From Patescibacteria group bacterium (GTDB lineage: Bacteria; Patescibacteriota; Microgenomatia; UBA1400; PJMF01): 56,483 nt of DNA. This document shows, one piece after another, positions 39,800-49,013 of this stretch. The stretch lies in NCBI GenBank assembly GCA_023382875.1, contig JAHDXH010000005.1, forward strand, positions 1 to 56,483, read 5' to 3'. The notes beneath the pieces are model-generated. The model searched no databases. It saw nothing but the letters and a program-made list of their open reading frames with translations, and was not told where the DNA came from. The first letter of the stretch is position 1. The number at the start of each line of letters is the position of its first letter. Made by a program: the position numbers and the translations under genes.

Positions 39800-42412
39800 T
39801 TAGTTTTCAAAAAACATTGAGCAAAATTCTTTAACATTGGGCGTATCATCCAACATTTCTGGTCTTGCATTATATTCACTACATTCCCAAGCCAAGGATT
39901 CGACGGTTGAATCACGATAGCTGTCACCAACAGGGTTATCTTCAGTATAAAGAACAATCCCATCTAATTCTGCCACACCAATATACGCTTCCAAAATAGT
40001 GCAACTATTACCAGATGGACAGTATTCAGATTCAATCACCAAGCTATCTGCCGCATGAATCATTTCATGAGTTAAAACTGATTCACCAGAAAAAAGGAGA
40101 GATTCATCAGAAATAGCAATTTGACCCTCACCCCATGCACAACCACCCGTAATTGTGTTAGCTGGATCATCGGCAGTATCACAAATATCTTGTTGAGATG
40201 CAGCTGAATATAAATAGACATCAACATCAATTTGAGAGAATAGATCACTGTTTAGTGTGTTCAATTGTTCTTGAACCAATAAAATTTGAGCACTATTAAC
40301 TCCGCCAGCATAATCAAACTCAATATTAATATTTTGATGATCTTGTTCAATTTCGCTGACCAAAGCTATGTTTTCCAAATCTGCATTGGAACTAACCACA
40401 GGATAATCGTAACTCAAATATACAGTGTTCCAACTTCCAGAAGGCAGACACTCATAATGCAAGCCGTCACTGCCGACAATTACATCTCCACTGTTAACAG
40501 TGATTGAATTACCTTCTGCATTTTTACCGTTACATGTGGAACTTGAACCAGAAAAATCAGGTGCACCACTCACCACATTGTATCCACAGTATTGACCTTC
40601 AATACAAGCCAAAGTTCCCGTAGCCACAGCATTTTGATAAGTATTATTAGCTCCAATTAAGTTTGATAAATAGTCACAAGAAGATCCGCCAGTCATCTGA
40701 GCATTCGGACCCTCGCAATATTCTTGATATATCTCATTAGCTTGTTCGCTATTCGTAAGAATATTTGCAGATGCTTCATTGGTTGTTGTCGTGTTGGTTT
40801 GAACCATATTTTCAATAGTGGTCCACTTTTTTATATAAGCTTGTTCTGCTGCCACGTCATCAATAGCTGCCTGCAAATTTTGACAACTGGAAACAGAAGT
40901 GTAATTAGCACCACCGCCAACACAAAGCCTTTGGTAATTTTCTCTCGCAACCTCAAGCCTTATATTTCCACTATTTAAACCCTCTGTAATTGTATTTACA
41001 GTTGAAGTATTGCTGGCAACTCTTTCGTTCAGGGCATTCCAACCCGCAGCAGATGAAGTTTTTTCCTCGTTAATAGCTGCCTGCAAATTTTGACAAGCAG
41101 AGGAAGAGGTTTTCTGTGCAGCTGCTCCGACGCAGTATTGATCATATGAAATTTGAGCTGCCTCAACATCCATGACACCCGAATTAATCGCATTGACTGC
41201 ATAATTAACGCTATTAGTATTTGTCACTACAGTGTCATTAATTGCTGTCCACTTGGCAGTTTCTGCTTGGTTAACTAAAGCCTCAATCTCGTCCAACTCA
41301 GATTTTAAGGAATTACAAGCCGATGAGGAAGTTTGCTGAGCTTTGGCTCCCTGGCAGTATTCACGATAAACTGAACGAGCTTCGTTGAAATCCATGGTTC
41401 TTTCGTCTAGGCCACCTATGGCATAACTCACTTGCTCAGTATTATTAGTAACAGCGTCATTAATTGCTGTCCACTTGGCAGTTTCTGCTTGGTTAACTAA
41501 AGCCTCAATCTCGTCCAACTCAGATTTTAAGGAATTACAAGCCGATGAGGAAGTTTGCTGAGCTTTGGCTCCCTGGCAGTATTCACGATAAACTGAACGA
41601 GCTTCGTTGAAATCAACGCTTCGATCGTTCAATCCACCAAGTGCTGAATTTACTGCGCCGGTATTACCAACGACAGTGTCATTAAGTGCTGTATAGCGAA
41701 TATCTTGTTCCATGTTGGTTAACTTATTGCTCAAAGATTTACATCGATCAGTGTCAGTTGAATCGACATTGCTTCTACAGTATTGGTCATAAACAGCTCT
41801 AGCATCTTCATATTCAGCGTCACCTTCAGCTACATCTTTTAAGGTTGCGACTAACGCTAATGATGAAGTGTCATTTGGATCTGTAATCCCGTCATCAGGG
41901 TGGCTCCACAAACCATCTACACACTGCTGACGAATACCGCCGCGATTATCATATGCTCCTGCCGCGACCTCGGTCCCATCCCAATTACGACAGCCTCGTT
42001 GTGGCTTGTTGGCATTTTGCTCGGCAATAATTTGACTTGGATCAACATTGCCATCATCAGGAAGCGTCCATAATCCACCAACACACTGCTGACGAATACC
42101 GCCGCGATTATCATAAGAGCCCTCAGTAGCAGCCTCTCCATTCCAATAAGTACAACCTGAAGCTTGTTGGCGTACGTCCTGCTGCATTTGCGATAAAACC
42201 ATTGCCGAAACACCACCAACGAGTAGTAAGGCAAAAATAATCACACTAATCAAAAGTTTTAAGGATAAACGCCTTTTTGGTTTAAGAGTAAAGGAGGAAT
42301 TGCTAACCATAGTAGGGGAGGCTAATTTTGCCTGATTTCGGCTTTGCCACACTTGCTCGTTCTTTTTTTTGAACAAGCTGTTCACATTGGAAAAATGAAC
42401 AAAATTCGCCAT
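39800..42412 (-). CDS. membrane-anchored Cys-repeat stalk protein with HExxH metalloprotease-like end (paralogue A)
   Basis: An 870-residue protein. Residues 1-34 form a shared cytosolic N-terminus (begins MANFVHFSNVNSLFKKKNEQ), then one membrane helix at about 51-72 (LLISVIIFALLLVGGVSAMV). Outside are two CxxW modules ending NRGGIRQQCVxGLW, then about five repeats of roughly 74 residues with paired Cys (YREYCQGAKAQQTSSSAC), probably helical hairpins held by disulfides. The C-terminal domain contains THEMIHAADSLV, an HExxH zinc motif, and a later Glu (LAWECSEY) as possible third ligand. Likely a surface-exposed peptidase on a stalk; substrate unknown. Operon with the tail-anchored gene. Confidence 0.7.
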   Translation of the reverse strand: MANFVHFSNVNSLFKKKNEQVWQSRNQAKLASPTMVSNSSFTLKPKRRLSLKLLISVIIFALLLVGGVSAMVLSQMQQDVRQQASGCTYWNGEAATEGSYDNRGGIRQQCVGGLWTLPDDGNVDPSQIIAEQNANKPQRGCRNWDGTEVAAGAYDNRGGIRQQCVDGLWSHPDDGITDPNDTSSLALVATLKDVAEGDAEYEDARAVYDQYCRSNVDSTDTDRCKSLSNKLTNMEQDIRYTALNDTVVGNTGAVNSALGGLNDRSVDFNEARSVYREYCQGAKAQQTSSSACNSLKSELDEIEALVNQAETAKWTAINDAVTNNTEQVSYAIGGLDERTMDFNEARSVYREYCQGAKAQQTSSSACNSLKSELDEIEALVNQAETAKWTAINDTVVTNTNSVNYAVNAINSGVMDVEAAQISYDQYCVGAAAQKTSSSACQNLQAAINEEKTSSAAGWNALNERVASNTSTVNTITEGLNSGNIRLEVARENYQRLCVGGGANYTSVSSCQNLQAAIDDVAAEQAYIKKWTTIENMVQTNTTTTNEASANILTNSEQANEIYQEYCEGPNAQMTGGSSCDYLSNLIGANNTYQNAVATGTLACIEGQYCGYNVVSGAPDFSGSSSTCNGKNAEGNSITVNSGDVIVGSDGLHYECLPSGSWNTVYLSYDYPVVSSNADLENIALVSEIEQDHQNINIEFDYAGGVNSAQILLVQEQLNTLNSDLFSQIDVDVYLYSAASQQDICDTADDPANTITGGCAWGEGQIAISDESLLFSGESVLTHEMIHAADSLVIESEYCPSGNSCTILEAYIGVAELDGIVLYTEDNPVGDSYRDSTVESLAWECSEYNARPEMLDDTPNVKEFCSMFFEN
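41236..41614 (-). repeat. 157-bp perfect direct repeat inside the stalk gene
   Basis: The block at 41236-41392 recurs identically at 41458-41614, offset 222 bp, which equals one 74-residue protein repeat. The flanking 65 bp differ, so this looks like a recent unit duplication or gene conversion. Confidence 0.9.
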
Positions 42413-42439
42413 AGATACTAATCAGTATAATTCAGATAT
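42318..42439 (-). repeat. 122-bp duplicated promoter/N-terminal segment, copy A
   Basis: Nearly identical to 46092-46213. It covers the first 32 codons and about 27 bp upstream, including a TATACT box before the ATG. The two stalk genes therefore share both promoter and cytosolic N-terminus. Confidence 0.9.
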
Positions 42440-42476
42440 TGCTTTCAGCACAACAACGGCAAAATAGGAAAAAATA

Positions 42477-45284
42477 TTAAGGACTTACCACCCAAACCAC
42501 CTGATAGCCAGTTTCTGGATTTTCCACCAAATCTGAATTAACTTCAAGAGGAGCGGTGGCTAAAATTACACCTCCAGAACTCTCCATATTTCTAATTTCT
42601 TCATCACTCAAAATGGTTACATTAATGTTTGAATCTGGTGGAACACCCGCTAATGTTGATTGAAGATCGTCATTAACTTCAATATTAAGATTTAGTGAGG
42701 TATCGCTACTAGAATTGGTTGGGTTAGAAATCAGTTGATAAAAGTCCAATCTGTTTGGCAACGGCAGAGTGAAGTTAAAGTCATCTTGCTGTACATTTAT
42801 TCCCATCATCTGACTTTGTGGTAAATCACTCGAATTACCATTCAAAGGTATATTTTCGTTTAATCTCGCTTGCTCGTTTGATAAAGAAACATCAAATGAT
42901 GCATCGGCAAAATTATCATAATCATAACTTCTAACTACCTGCCCGAAACTAACCATGCGATCAGGGGTTAAATTTTCACCACTTTCACTCCTTACTGTAA
43001 TATTGTAATTATAATTACTTGGTTTATAAAAGTTCCCTTCCTGCATGGTGCTCGTAATACCCTGAGCATTAGAAATGGCAACTTCAAAAGCTGACACATT
43101 TGTCAAACCAGCTGATGGATTATTCATAATGTCATCACCCCCAAAATTAGACGAACTCAGATTATTCCAACCAGATAAATATGTTGATGCGGGCACAACA
43201 TCACCACTTGAATTCATAACCACACTATCGTCAGTAATAAACGTTTCGTAATAATCACTTGGACCCAAGACATGAAGTTCTTCATGAATCAAGCCTGTGG
43301 CAACGGGCACGTTGTAAACCGAGTTACCAATATTAACGGGCTGAACTGTTAAGCCATTGACCATGGGGTCATTATCAAAGAAAAGCCAGTTCATATTTGG
43401 AGGCCAAGGGACTTCTTCACCACCAATCACCGCAGTTGGAATATTGGCTATACCAGACTTTGGTTGATGAAGAATTTGCTGATTAATTAGCTTGTCAGGA
43501 ACAACCACAATTCTAAGATTAATCGTAGATGGGACCAAAATTCCCCTTGCTCTAGCATCCTCCAGATTTTGAGTCATTGGATAAACATAAGTTAAATATT
43601 CCAAACCTACCAAAGACATATTTTCCAGACCATCGGAACAGGTACTACATTGTATTTGAACTCCATTTCTGTAGTCACTTTCACTCACCACAATTACACC
43701 ATTAAAATAATTGGCATTCATACCATCTCTTGCTTCGTTATATGCAGCAATAAACTCTGGATCATCAAAGTTATGACCTCCTGCTCTGTAATTTTCCTGC
43801 CATTGAGCATAAAGTTCTGGATTTGATTGCCACAACTCTGCAGCTACTTCTTCCCATGTATCAGCCTCAATTACAGTAGTATTTTCTCTAGCAATTTCAT
43901 CAAATTCCTCCAAACTATCTGCGCTCGCAAATGAATCATTCAAGCTAATTACTGAATCATTATTTCTAAGCTCTTCCACATTACTTGATCCATCAAGTAA
44001 TGGCCTAACCCAATTAGTTGGATTAATCACCAAATTTGTATTGTTATCATTATTTCCAAATAGATCTATACCAAAAGCTGAACCAACCTTGTCCAAAAAA
44101 GTCACCACCAAATTTTCTTTAGGTTGGTGTTTTTCCAATTCAGCATTTAAATTAGCGCACAAAACTGGAGATACTACAGCTCCAGTACAATATTGGTTGT
44201 AAGTATTTTGTGCTTCATCCAGAGTAATATCGCCACGGCTCAATAAAGATTGAGCAATTAAAACATCTCGGTTATTCATTCCAATTACCGTAGTTGGATT
44301 AACAATTTCATTGATTGGCTGAAGGACGTTATTAACAACGGTTTTACCAAGATTAATAATAAGCGCTAGGGGATTATCAGATGGATTTAAGACATATACA
44401 CCATCTTCCATTGAGCAACTATCAACCGCCGAGCTTTGTTGAGAAGCTTTATAGCAGTCAGCTAGTGTTTTATAACCGCCACCTTGACCTGCTGTGCGGT
44501 TGCATATAGATGATGACGCTTGTTCGACCGTTTGATCATCACAAGGATCTTCGAAAACCCTACCTCCATCGCCATCGTTAGCAATCTGCTCCTCTACAAC
44601 TTCGATTCGAGCTGATAAGCGACTACACATGGATGTAGATGTTTGTTGAGCTGTTGAACCAACACAGTAATCATCATAAACCCTTTGCGCATTTTCCAAG
44701 CTGCTAGACTCATCGCTAATTTGTGTAATGGCAGAACTAACCACACTGTTATTAACAGCCACAGCTTCTTCCAAAGCTTGCCAACGAACACGATTAGCTT
44801 CGTCACGCATTGCCTGAGTCAAACTTTCACAAGCACTGGTGGACGTGGTTCCATAATTAGCGCCAGCTGTTTCTGGGTTGCAGTAAGAATTGTAAACATC
44901 ATTGGCTTGAGCGTAGTCAAGATTTGATTGACCTAAAGCCATAGTTGTTTGAGAAACTTCATTAGTATTGGCATTTACCTTATCTTCCAAAGCTTGCCAA
45001 CGAACACGATTAGCTTCGTCACGCATTGCTGATTCCAAAGAATTACAGGCAGATGTAGAAGTATAGTTATAATTTGAACCTGCAGTTGATTGATTACAAA
45101 AACTATTAAAGGTTGCGCTGGCTGCAGCATAATCAATGCTCTGACCCTGCAAGCCGGTGACAGCTGCTGTCACAGCGTTCGTATTACCACTAACCTTTTC
45201 ATCCATAGCTTGCCAACGCATTTCATTTGCTTCCTCACGCAAAGAACTATCTAAAGAGCTACAAACAGATTTGTACTCATCCAA
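42477..45284 (-). CDS. C-terminal part of paralogue B: Cys-repeat stalk and HExxH domain (separated by frameshift)
   Basis: A frame of 935 residues from its first ATG, although the coding signal continues upstream to about 45342 (YSQASAVYNEHCRENPLDEY), where it meets the other frame. It holds at least four Cys repeats like those of paralogue A (NRVRWQALEDKVNANTNEVS, YNSYCNPETAGANYGTTSTS), a spacer with more Cys, and a C-terminal globular domain with TGLIHEELHVLGPSDYYE, an HExxH zinc motif different in context from that of paralogue A. The last 200 residues are beta-rich. Probably expressed only if the frameshift at about 45330-45345 is bypassed or is an error. Confidence 0.65.
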   Translation of the reverse strand: MDEYKSVCSSLDSSLREEANEMRWQAMDEKVSGNTNAVTAAVTGLQGQSIDYAAASATFNSFCNQSTAGSNYNYTSTSACNSLESAMRDEANRVRWQALEDKVNANTNEVSQTTMALGQSNLDYAQANDVYNSYCNPETAGANYGTTSTSACESLTQAMRDEANRVRWQALEEAVAVNNSVVSSAITQISDESSSLENAQRVYDDYCVGSTAQQTSTSMCSRLSARIEVVEEQIANDGDGGRVFEDPCDDQTVEQASSSICNRTAGQGGGYKTLADCYKASQQSSAVDSCSMEDGVYVLNPSDNPLALIINLGKTVVNNVLQPINEIVNPTTVIGMNNRDVLIAQSLLSRGDITLDEAQNTYNQYCTGAVVSPVLCANLNAELEKHQPKENLVVTFLDKVGSAFGIDLFGNNDNNTNLVINPTNWVRPLLDGSSNVEELRNNDSVISLNDSFASADSLEEFDEIARENTTVIEADTWEEVAAELWQSNPELYAQWQENYRAGGHNFDDPEFIAAYNEARDGMNANYFNGVIVVSESDYRNGVQIQCSTCSDGLENMSLVGLEYLTYVYPMTQNLEDARARGILVPSTINLRIVVVPDKLINQQILHQPKSGIANIPTAVIGGEEVPWPPNMNWLFFDNDPMVNGLTVQPVNIGNSVYNVPVATGLIHEELHVLGPSDYYETFITDDSVVMNSSGDVVPASTYLSGWNNLSSSNFGGDDIMNNPSAGLTNVSAFEVAISNAQGITSTMQEGNFYKPSNYNYNITVRSESGENLTPDRMVSFGQVVRSYDYDNFADASFDVSLSNEQARLNENIPLNGNSSDLPQSQMMGINVQQDDFNFTLPLPNRLDFYQLISNPTNSSSDTSLNLNIEVNDDLQSTLAGVPPDSNINVTILSDEEIRNMESSGGVILATAPLEVNSDLVENPETGYQVVWVVSP

Positions 45285-46186
45285 CGGATTTTCACGACAG
45301 TGCTCATTGTAAACAGCTGAAGCTTGAGAATAATAATCCTTCCTTCATCCAATCCACCAATGGCTCTAGAAATTTCGTCGCGACCTTCTTGAACTGGATT
45401 AGACCACAATCCACCTTCGCAATGGCCAGATCCAGATGGACCTTCAACATCGCAAACCCATCGACCTTCATTATTACAATTACTACCCTCAACATATTTT
45501 CCGCACTGTCTGGTGCCGATATTGGCACTACAGGTAGGATCACAGCGACCATTTGTACACATCATTAGCCCTTCGCAACATTTTTCACCCACACCTGGTC
45601 TTGTGCCATTACCACCACAGCCAGTCACAGCGCATTCTTGGTCAATCCAGCGATTGCAAGTTTGAGTTGCTTTGCGGCAACCCGCAATACACCCACCGCA
45701 ATAAATCTCATCGCCCGCGCAGGCAGAGCCACCCCCACCAGAGGATGAGGAATTTTGTGCTCCAATTCCAGTAGTCCCACTATTAGTTAAATTATTAGTT
45801 GAACTATCTGCAGTATTGTTGGTGCCTGGATTTGACCAATAACCATTTTTACAAACTTGAATCACACCACCTCGATTATCTGATGCACCTTCAACCGCAG
45901 GCTCACCATTCCAATAAGTACATCCTGTAGCGCGCTGCCTAACATCTTGCTGAATCTGAGACAAAACCATAGCCGAGGCACCTCCGACCAACAAAAGAAC
46001 AAAAACAATGATGCCCATTAAAACTCTTAATGAGAAACGCTTTTTGGGCTTGATTAATGACAAAGGAACGGAGTTATCGGATAAAGTTGGCGAGGCTAAT
46101 TTTGCCTGATTGCGGCTCTGCCACACTTGCTCGTTCTTTTTTTTGAACAAGCTGTTCACGTTAGAAAAATGAACAAAATTAGCCAT
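45251..46186 (-). CDS. N-terminal part of paralogue B: anchor and Cys-rich head (frame lost after about residue 285)
   Basis: Starts with the same 34-residue N-terminus as paralogue A, then LSLIKPKKRFSLRVLMGI and one membrane helix, a CTYWNGEPA module and a Cys-rich segment of about 110 residues (CAGDEIYCGGCIAGCRKATQ, GEKCCEGLMMCTNGRCDPTC) that paralogue A lacks. After GLDEGR the reading turns into a meaningless tail (IIILKLQLF), while the -1 frame continues with typical repeat sequence. One missing base near 45330-45345 would restore a single protein of about 1,220 residues running to 42477. Whether it is a true mutation, sequence error or recoding is open. Confidence 0.7.
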   Translation of the reverse strand: MANFVHFSNVNSLFKKKNEQVWQSRNQAKLASPTLSDNSVPLSLIKPKKRFSLRVLMGIIVFVLLLVGGASAMVLSQIQQDVRQRATGCTYWNGEPAVEGASDNRGGVIQVCKNGYWSNPGTNNTADSSTNNLTNSGTTGIGAQNSSSSGGGGSACAGDEIYCGGCIAGCRKATQTCNRWIDQECAVTGCGGNGTRPGVGEKCCEGLMMCTNGRCDPTCSANIGTRQCGKYVEGSNCNNEGRWVCDVEGPSGSGHCEGGLWSNPVQEGRDEISRAIGGLDEGRIIILKLQLFTMSTVVKIRWMSTNLFVAL

Positions 46187-46213
46187 AGATACTAATCAGT
46201 ATAATTCAGATAT
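46092..46213 (-). repeat. 122-bp duplicated promoter/N-terminal segment, copy B
   Basis: Partner of 42318-42439, with only a few substitutions over promoter, start codon and the first codons. Confidence 0.9.
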
Positions 46214-46250
46214 AATTCACCCTGCAATACTAGTTCCTAAAAAGGGTGAT

Positions 46251-47177
46251 ATGTATAAAGTAATTCTCCGCCACGAGCAAAATGAACCAATCCAACTTTT
46301 GAATGATTTTGTCCCTGATAGTTGGATTCACATGGAGGAACCCTCACTCAAAGAAATTGATACTTTAGTTGATCAATTTGAACTAGACCCATGGATTGTG
46401 GCTGATGCTCTCGACCTTTTTGAACTTCCTAGAATTGAAAAAGACGAAGACAAACTTTATTACTTTGCCCGTTATCCCATTTACACCCCAGAACTTGACC
46501 AAATCGGCACCGCACCGCTTTTGATCGTGATCGGGAAAAATTTCTTCATTACCATTTGTCCCAAGAAATTTGCCAATGTTTCCTTATTTGAAAAAGGAAA
46601 AATTGACTTTCAAACCAGCCAAAAAGCCAATTTGCTTGGCGAAATTCTTTCCACTATCGATGATGAATATGAAAGCTTGATTAAAAAACTCTCCAAGCAA
46701 ATCAAACAACAAGCTTCAAATTTTGAGAAAATCACCAACAAAAAAATTACCCAGTTCGTCAACTTTGAAAACGTCTTAGATGATTTGCTTTTTAGTCTCT
46801 ATCCAACTTCGATTACTTTGGGTCGCTTACTCAAAGGTCGCTTCATGAAATTGGGTGAAGAGGAAGAAGAACTCATTGAAGACTTGATCCAAAACAACGA
46901 ACAGTTAACTAAAATGTGTGAAAGTAATAGCAAAAGAGTGATTAATACGAGAGAAGCTTATGCCAATATTTTGTCCAACAACTTGAACAAAATTATGAAG
47001 CTTTTAACGGCCGTAACAGTTATTTTGACCATTCCTACTATGGTGTCAGGAATCTTTGGCATGAACGTCGCCATTCCTTTGTCTGACCATCCGCTGGGGT
47101 TCTGGATCATTATTGTTTCCACCGCTTTCTCAGCAATTGGGCTCTTCTTCTTCTTTTTACGACAAGATTGGATATAA
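46251..47177 (+). CDS. corA: CorA-family Mg2+ (divalent metal) channel
   Basis: A 308-residue protein: a large N-terminal cytosolic domain (DSWIHMEEPSLKEIDTLVDQ, VADALDLFELPRIEKDEDKL, typical of CorA), a long helix, then two membrane helices at the C-terminus. The pore signature GMN is present in VSGIFGMNVAIPL. Family members form pentameric Mg2+ channels. An AAAGGG ribosome-binding site lies upstream and TATAAT is at 46211-46216. The tRNA-Cys promoter lies within its last codons. Confidence 0.93.
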   Translation: MYKVILRHEQNEPIQLLNDFVPDSWIHMEEPSLKEIDTLVDQFELDPWIVADALDLFELPRIEKDEDKLYYFARYPIYTPELDQIGTAPLLIVIGKNFFITICPKKFANVSLFEKGKIDFQTSQKANLLGEILSTIDDEYESLIKKLSKQIKQQASNFEKITNKKITQFVNFENVLDDLLFSLYPTSITLGRLLKGRFMKLGEEEEELIEDLIQNNEQLTKMCESNSKRVINTREAYANILSNNLNKIMKLLTAVTVILTIPTMVSGIFGMNVAIPLSDHPLGFWIIIVSTAFSAIGLFFFFLRQDWI

Positions 47178-47188
47178 TCGTTTCACGC

Positions 47189-47265
47189 GCCGCGGTACCA
47201 GAGTGGTCCAATGGACAGGTCTGCAAAACCTCGTTTCGCGGGTTCGAATCCCGCCCGTGGCTCCA
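47189..47265 (+). tRNA. tRNA-Cys (anticodon GCA)
   Basis: Acceptor GCCGCGG/CCGTGGC (one G-T pair), anticodon stem AGGT/ACCT around CTGCAAA giving GCA, T arm GCGGGTTCGAATCCCGC. CCA is encoded at 47263-47265. A TATAAT box at 47173-47178 overlaps the corA stop. Confidence 0.95.
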
Positions 47266-47282
47266 TGTTATAATCTCCTCCT

Positions 47283-48266
47283 ATGTCGACAACAAAAGAA
47301 CCCAAAAAAACCTCTAAAAAGGCAGAAGCTCCTGAGCTTCTTATTGCCAACACTGAAATTAAAATTACTATCCCAATCGCTACCGCCAAAGAAGCTTATA
47401 AAAAAGCTTTGGCCAAATTAGCTCCCAAAGTCAAAACCGCTGGTTTTAGACAAGGCAAAGTTCCTACCCACATTGCTGAAGAATCAATTGGCCAAATCAA
47501 TATTATCGACCAAGCTTTGCAAGATTTAGTTCCAGATCTATACATCGAAGAAATCAAAAAATCAGGAAAAACTCCATTAACTAACCCAGACATTAAACCA
47601 ATCAAGCTCAATATGAACGAAGATTGGGAATTAGTGGCTGAGATCGCGGAAAAACCAGTTTTCAAGCTCGGTGATTACCAAAAAATCGTTAAGAGTGCCA
47701 AAAAAGACGCTGTTAAAGAAATCGAAGTAGAAGAAACCAAAGTTCATGATCACTCTCACGAACATGATGGCCACGACCATCCAGTGGAAAAACCAACCAA
47801 AGGTCATGAAGGCAAACACACTCACAAATTAACTGACAAGCAAAAAGAAGATTTGACCTTGAGTGTCATCTTCAAAAAATTGGTTTCAGAAATCAAGCCT
47901 CAAATTCAAGAACTTTTCCTTAGAGAAAAAGTCCGTGCCGAACTTAGAAGACTCGAGCAAGATCTAAAACAAGTTGGCATGACCCTCGATGATTATTTGG
48001 CCAAGCAACAAGTGACTTTCGAACAATTCTCTCAACAACTAGCTGTCATGCACCTTGGACAAGTTCAACTCGAATTCATTCTTCAAGAAATCATTACTGA
48101 AGAAAAATTGAGTGCCACTCCAGAAGAAATCTCAGCTAAAATCAAAGATATCACTGATAAGTTAGACAAAAAAGCTTTGCAAGACTTTGATGAAAAACAA
48201 TATCATCCTTACTTCGTGACTGTAATTGAACGAGATAAGGTAATTGATTTTTTACTCAAGTTGTAA
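47283..48266 (+). CDS. tig: trigger factor, FKBP-less, with His-rich insertion
   Basis: Ribosome-associated chaperone (327 aa). The ribosome-binding domain is clear from the signature AGFRQGKVPTHIAEE (about residue 56) and KPVFKLGDYQKI. The FKBP prolyl-isomerase domain found in E. coli is missing. In its place, about residues 150-183, is a His/Asp/Glu-rich stretch (HDHSHEHDGHDHPVEKP, KGHEGKHTHKL) that looks metal-binding. The helical C-terminal chaperone arms follow (LRRLEQDLKQVGMTLDDYLA). TATAAT at 47269-47274 ends 8 nt before the ATG and only 4 nt after the tRNA-Cys CCA. Confidence 0.85.
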   Translation: MSTTKEPKKTSKKAEAPELLIANTEIKITIPIATAKEAYKKALAKLAPKVKTAGFRQGKVPTHIAEESIGQINIIDQALQDLVPDLYIEEIKKSGKTPLTNPDIKPIKLNMNEDWELVAEIAEKPVFKLGDYQKIVKSAKKDAVKEIEVEETKVHDHSHEHDGHDHPVEKPTKGHEGKHTHKLTDKQKEDLTLSVIFKKLVSEIKPQIQELFLREKVRAELRRLEQDLKQVGMTLDDYLAKQQVTFEQFSQQLAVMHLGQVQLEFILQEIITEEKLSATPEEISAKIKDITDKLDKKALQDFDEKQYHPYFVTVIERDKVIDFLLKL

Positions 48267-48320
48267 TTTGACAATCTGGCGCAAATGTCCTATAATTCGC
48301 TAACTTTTAGTGATTAATTT

Positions 48321-49010
48321 ATGGATCCATTTGCTAAAGCACTCCAGTCGCAAAGCAAAGCTCGAACCGGTTACAAAGCTCCCACTCTGTCACCAGAACT
48401 CGAGAAAAATTTTAATTCCCAAAACTTGCCTCAAAACAGTGGTTTAAATCCATTTAGTGAAGCCTTAGCTCGCACTGGTGGTAAATCCGTCGCTGATTTT
48501 GGCAATTTTAATCAAAACATGTCTGAACAAGACATGGAACGCCAGCAAGAAGAACTTCTTAAAAAACAAAAAAAAGAAGCTTTACGCCAAAAACTTCACA
48601 AAGAAATCAACCCCGTTGATCTTTCTGAACTTTATTCAGCAGGGGAGAGACGTACTAAAAAACAACTCGAGGAAGTCAGAAAAGAACTTCGCATGTTTGC
48701 TCTTGAAGTAACCAAACTTTATAAAGAGGTTGATGTAGCTTTGTTCCAAGAAGTGGTTAATCCAGGTCAAACTGGTGTTGGTTTACGCGCTTACTTTGAC
48801 AAATTAAGAGAATTTATTAAACTTTTAAGACAAAAAGTTCATTCCGCTCGAACTTGGCTCAATGTTCAATCGAACAAATCCAAGAAAAAACGTGCCGCCA
48901 AAGGTAACAATCGCACTGGTATTGAAATTAGTGGTCAAAGCCACGAGCAGACTAAAGCTGTTTTTGACCAGATGCACCACGAGCAATCATCGTCTTATAC
49001 AGGTGGCTAA
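48321..49010 (+). CDS. Patescibacteria-type hypothetical protein (DUF5660-like)
   Basis: A 229-residue hydrophilic protein. It begins MDPFAKALQSQSKARTG; a related NPFSEALART motif recurs near residue 43. The middle is a long Lys/Glu/Gln coiled coil (QDMERQQEELLKKQKKEALR) followed by a helical segment (GLRAYFDKLREFIKLLRQKV) and a basic, polar tail. I recall this layout from an uncharacterised family restricted to candidate phyla (DUF5660), but this is a weak identification. TATAAT at 48289-48294 gives a leader of about 20 nt. The repeat element starts 3 nt after the stop. Confidence 0.6.
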   Translation: MDPFAKALQSQSKARTGYKAPTLSPELEKNFNSQNLPQNSGLNPFSEALARTGGKSVADFGNFNQNMSEQDMERQQEELLKKQKKEALRQKLHKEINPVDLSELYSAGERRTKKQLEEVRKELRMFALEVTKLYKEVDVALFQEVVNPGQTGVGLRAYFDKLREFIKLLRQKVHSARTWLNVQSNKSKKKRAAKGNNRTGIEISGQSHEQTKAVFDQMHHEQSSSYTGG

Positions 49011-49013
49011 AAT

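Noticed and set aside
41236-45250. Repeated blocks in the stalk genes considered as a possible CRISPR array.
   Set aside because: Repeats are in frame, encode the same protein unit with a period of about 222 bp, and lack short-repeat/unique-spacer structure; no cas genes are nearby.
45338-45352. GATGAAGGAAGGATT in the stalk gene resembles the loop of the dispersed hairpin element.
   Set aside because: It is in coding sequence, has no flanking inverted repeat, and diverges after GATGAAGGA; chance match.
46217-46250. TCACCC/GGGTGA inverted repeat covering the corA ribosome-binding site.
   Set aside because: The 5' arm lies immediately after the -10 box and is probably upstream of the transcript start, so it would not be in the mRNA.
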